Source: an uncultured Chlorobiaceae bacterium (lineage in GTDB: Bacteria > Bacteroidota > Chlorobiia > Chlorobiales > Chlorobiaceae). From it: a DNA stretch of 33,263 nucleotides. The stretch's first letter is position 1, and each line of letters opens with the position of its first letter. Shown here one piece after another: positions 30,822 through 33,263 of this stretch. The stretch is from the NCBI GenBank assembly GCA_903908555.1, contig CAIVSG010000202.1:1-33263 (forward strand). Reading direction: 5' to 3'. The translations under genes were made by a program, and so were the position numbers. Under the pieces are notes generated by a model that had not been told where the DNA came from, did no database searches, and worked only from the letters and a program-made list of their open reading frames with translations.

Positions 30822-30905
30822 AATTTTTTCGTCAACGTTCAGCAGCTCTTTTTCAAGGCCGTCAGTCAGCTCACGCTTGTATTCGATGCGATTATTTTCC
30901 GTCAT
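30771..30905 (-). pseudogene. N-terminal and linker remnant of an AlbA_2-type protein between hsdR and hsdM
   Basis: The 44-residue frame begins 1 nt after the hsdR stop. Its first part, MTENNRIEYKRELTDGLEKE, is the usual start of AlbA_2/divergent-AAA DNA-binding proteins. It is followed almost directly by the Ser-Gly-Ala tetrapeptide repeats of the linker that precedes the wHTH. The central ~400 residues are gone. The stop at 30771 replaces a Ser of the repeat; reading on gives GVESAMVYR before further decay. A complete gene once stood here in the R-M operon. Confidence 0.65.
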
Positions 30906-30906
30906 G

Positions 30907-33263
30907 TTATGCTGCCAGTTGTTCGGCCAGAGCCAGGATTTCATTAATTTCAGCCGGACTGAACACTCCGCGAATGCCTTGCGGGTGTATTACCGTAAAC
31001 GGGGCGTTTATGAGGTCTCTTCTTTCTACCTTTTCGCGCTCTATAATGAAGTTTTTCAGGAGATTTAAAAAGTCCAATTGGCGACTTGAAAGGTTGGAGT
31101 GCTGCTGGATAAACTGATCGAACGCATCAGCAACCGTGTCAGGGAAACTTTTGAGAAGTTCGAGACCGAGAATATGGCGGATAAACTGGATGAAATGTGC
31201 CTTGCGGTTTTTATAGACGGAACGCAAAAGATCCTCGGTAATGTTCGGATGCTCATCGTGCAGTAACTCCGCAAGCTCAGCGGCCTCTTCAGGCGTAATC
31301 TCTTTGCCATCCTTGATTTTGGAAAGAATCGGATTCTGTTTCGTCAATTCGGTAATGAGCGTTTCGACCATTTCGCGGTAGCGAGAAATGCTTACGGCCT
31401 CATGCTGGGGGCCGAATTCCACCATCTCTTTGTGCTGAAGAAGATCAACAAGATTCAGGTGAACTTGAGCGTTACCGGCGCTCTCCAGCTCGCGAAACTT
31501 CATAAGCGGTGAGAGTTTTTCGATGAGCTCGTCGAAGGTACCTTCATTTGCCTGAGTCCAAAAGTGCCTGGTTTGAGCAGCCCTGACGAGAGACTCTTGC
31601 TGTTTCACAAAGCTGATACTCAAAGGAAGCTCGGTGATCTGCTCGATAATGGCATCGTTGAGTGTGTCGTACCTCTCTTGTTGGTCGCGCAGTTTTGCCA
31701 GGGAAGTCTCCAGAATGTCGCGTTCAAAACGCATGGCTTTAAAATCAGCGTCTGAGACTGTTCTGAAAAGTGGCTTAACCTGGTTTCTCAGATATTCAAT
31801 CTTTTGCGAGGAAAGTGAGAGCCAGAAATTTTCCTCTTCCAGACGATGAAGCACCGATGCTGCCTCTATGATAACCACAGAGGTGTGAGGAAGCTCCGCT
31901 ATCTGCTTGCGGAGTTTTACAATTTCCCGCTCTGCAATGGGCGAGTTGACGATGGAGAGAGCACTCTCAATTTTGTCGAGCCGCAGGCCAAACAGTTTCA
32001 CCGGGAGCGGCAGTTGCTGTGTCACCTCTTTTCCTTTGGGCTGAAGCTTGAAGTATTCGAAGTTGTCCCAGCAGTCAAGAATCAGGAACATATCTTTTTC
32101 AGTACACCATGGTTTGATTTTATACAGTTCAAGGAGACGGGTGCCGCGGCCAATCATCTGCCAGAATTTGGTATAGGAGTAGACCGGTTTAACGAAGACG
32201 AGATTGACAAGTTCGTGAATGTCAATACCGGTATCAAGCATGTCGACACTGATGGCAATGCGAGGCATGTCGCTGTTCTTGAACTGATCGAGCAGGCCTC
32301 CTTTGCCATAGACGCGCGGGTCGTCGGATACCAGAACCTTAGCAAGTTCACCCTTGTATTGCGGATAGAGCTTGTCGAATATCTCTTCGATTCTGCGGGC
32401 ATGGGCTATGGTGGCGCAGAAGAATATTGTTTTTCCGGGAAGAACGCCGTTCTGGTCTTTTATGCACTCTTCCATGAACTCTTTGACAATAAGAGTATTC
32501 GTCCCTCGATTGATGACCTGCTTTTCAAGCTGTGTTCCTTCAAAATTAATCTCTTCGATGTCCTTGCCTTCGAGAATCAGTTTTTTCTGATCTTCAAGGG
32601 AGATCGTCCGTTTACTGATTCCTTCCTTCTGGAATTTGGTCTGGATTTTCATGACCTGAAAATTGCACAGCCAGGGCGGAATATTGTTTACCGCCTCTTC
32701 ATAGGTATAGGCAAAGGTTGGAAGGCCATCTTCGCAATGAAAAAGACTGAAGGTGTTGTGGTCAAGAATATCGGTGGGGGTTGCTGTAAGCCCCAGGGTG
32801 ATTGTTTTGAAGTAATCGAGGATTTCACCGTAAGTGTTGTAGATGGAGCGATGGCTCTCATCAATGACAATAAAGTCAAAGAAATAGGGTGAAATGTACT
32901 CCGATTCATCCCGGATGAGATTGAGCATGGTGGGGTAGGTCGCGATGTAGATGCGACGATCTTTTGCAAAAACCTTTTCGCCGGTGTTGGGCCAACGAGG
33001 TTCGTGGGGCAGATGTTCCTTAAAGGCAGACAATGCCTGCTCGCGCAAAGGAATGCGATCGACCAGAAAAAGAATTTTTTCGGCATGTCCGCCACGCATC
33101 AAGGCATCGACAAGAGCAATACAGGTGCGGGTTTTGCCGGTACCGGTGGCCATAACCAGAAGGAAGTCCCGCTTTTTCTGCTCAATTGCTTCAAGGACTG
33201 ATCGAATGGCACGAATCTGATAATCGCGTCCGGCGATTGCTGTGTTGATGAGTTCCCCGGTGA
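30907..33263 (-). CDS. hsdR: Type I restriction enzyme subunit HsdR (5' end cut by window edge)
   Basis: The translocase/nuclease subunit of the type I R-M complex; 785 codons are visible. An ATPase Walker A MATGTGKT, motif II DESH, motif III TATPTD and motif VI QMIGRGTR mark the SF2 helicase core. A long helical C-terminal part follows, ending at the stop 30907-30909. The frame continues to the right edge as a typical helicase N-terminal lead (GRDYQIRAIRSVLEAIE); the N-terminal endonuclease domain is outside the window. The operon order is R-M-DUF1016-S. A remnant gene separates R from M. Confidence 0.93.
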   Translation of the reverse strand, partial: TGELINTAIAGRDYQIRAIRSVLEAIEQKKRDFLLVMATGTGKTRTCIALVDALMRGGHAEKILFLVDRIPLREQALSAFKEHLPHEPRWPNTGEKVFAKDRRIYIATYPTMLNLIRDESEYISPYFFDFIVIDESHRSIYNTYGEILDYFKTITLGLTATPTDILDHNTFSLFHCEDGLPTFAYTYEEAVNNIPPWLCNFQVMKIQTKFQKEGISKRTISLEDQKKLILEGKDIEEINFEGTQLEKQVINRGTNTLIVKEFMEECIKDQNGVLPGKTIFFCATIAHARRIEEIFDKLYPQYKGELAKVLVSDDPRVYGKGGLLDQFKNSDMPRIAISVDMLDTGIDIHELVNLVFVKPVYSYTKFWQMIGRGTRLLELYKIKPWCTEKDMFLILDCWDNFEYFKLQPKGKEVTQQLPLPVKLFGLRLDKIESALSIVNSPIAEREIVKLRKQIAELPHTSVVIIEAASVLHRLEEENFWLSLSSQKIEYLRNQVKPLFRTVSDADFKAMRFERDILETSLAKLRDQQERYDTLNDAIIEQITELPLSISFVKQQESLVRAAQTRHFWTQANEGTFDELIEKLSPLMKFRELESAGNAQVHLNLVDLLQHKEMVEFGPQHEAVSISRYREMVETLITELTKQNPILSKIKDGKEITPEEAAELAELLHDEHPNITEDLLRSVYKNRKAHFIQFIRHILGLELLKSFPDTVADAFDQFIQQHSNLSSRQLDFLNLLKNFIIEREKVERRDLINAPFTVIHPQGIRGVFSPAEINEILALAEQLAA

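Noticed and set aside
31846-32892. Long plus-strand frame opposite hsdR
   Set aside because: It is antisense to the conserved helicase domain of hsdR, with no recognisable domains.

Overview
This window is bacterial chromosome that most resembles a green sulfur bacterium (Chlorobiaceae) or a close Bacteroidota/Chlorobiota relative. That placement is an inference. It rests on the overall protein flavour, a PstA with a long periplasmic insert, a small Cys protein of a type known beside Bacteroidota TonB receptors, and Chlorobi-like CbiMNQO proteins. No rRNA or tRNA gene was seen that could fix the taxonomy.

Region 1 (1-12.4 kb) is a phosphate-starvation locus. pstC and pstA (minus strand, pstA cut by the left edge) are separated from porin-pstS-phoB-phoR (also minus) by a plus-strand block at 2.28-7.03 kb. 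That block encodes a PHP phosphoesterase, a metallophosphoesterase, a PlsC-type acyltransferase overlapping a FeeM/OlsB-like GNAT acyltransferase, a small FAD-domain-like protein, a cold-shock protein and a Nudix hydrolase. Direct repeats at an 11-bp period, resembling a Pho box, lie upstream of both pstC and the porin. A decayed 3' end of a second pstS lies beyond the porin, followed by a 27-bp perfect inverted repeat.

Region 2 (12.4-21.2 kb) starts with an exported pentapeptide-repeat protein built from two copies of one module. An apparent metal-acquisition locus follows: a small exported Cys-motif protein and a TonB-dependent receptor on plus, and cbiM-cbiN-cbiQ-cbiO on minus with overlapping genes and a His-rich CbiO tail. 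Together these could carry cobalt or nickel (or, for the receptor, copper) from outside to the cytoplasm. An exported TPR protein and an NAD-dependent epimerase-family SDR complete the region.

Region 3 (21.2-33.3 kb) is an accessory/defence island. It holds a SWIM zinc-finger protein, an intact MntA-HepT toxin-antitoxin pair, antitoxins without recognisable toxins (DUF433, HicB), ParD with a truncated ParE, two DUF4160-DUF2442 pairs, and a type I restriction-modification operon in the order hsdR-hsdM-DUF1016-hsdS (hsdR cut by the right edge). Pieces of AlbA_2/divergent-AAA-type regulators occur at three places. A 30-bp repeat lies at the two spots where a toxin gene is missing or broken. The pattern is of repeated gain and decay of small defence genes next to an apparently intact R-M system.
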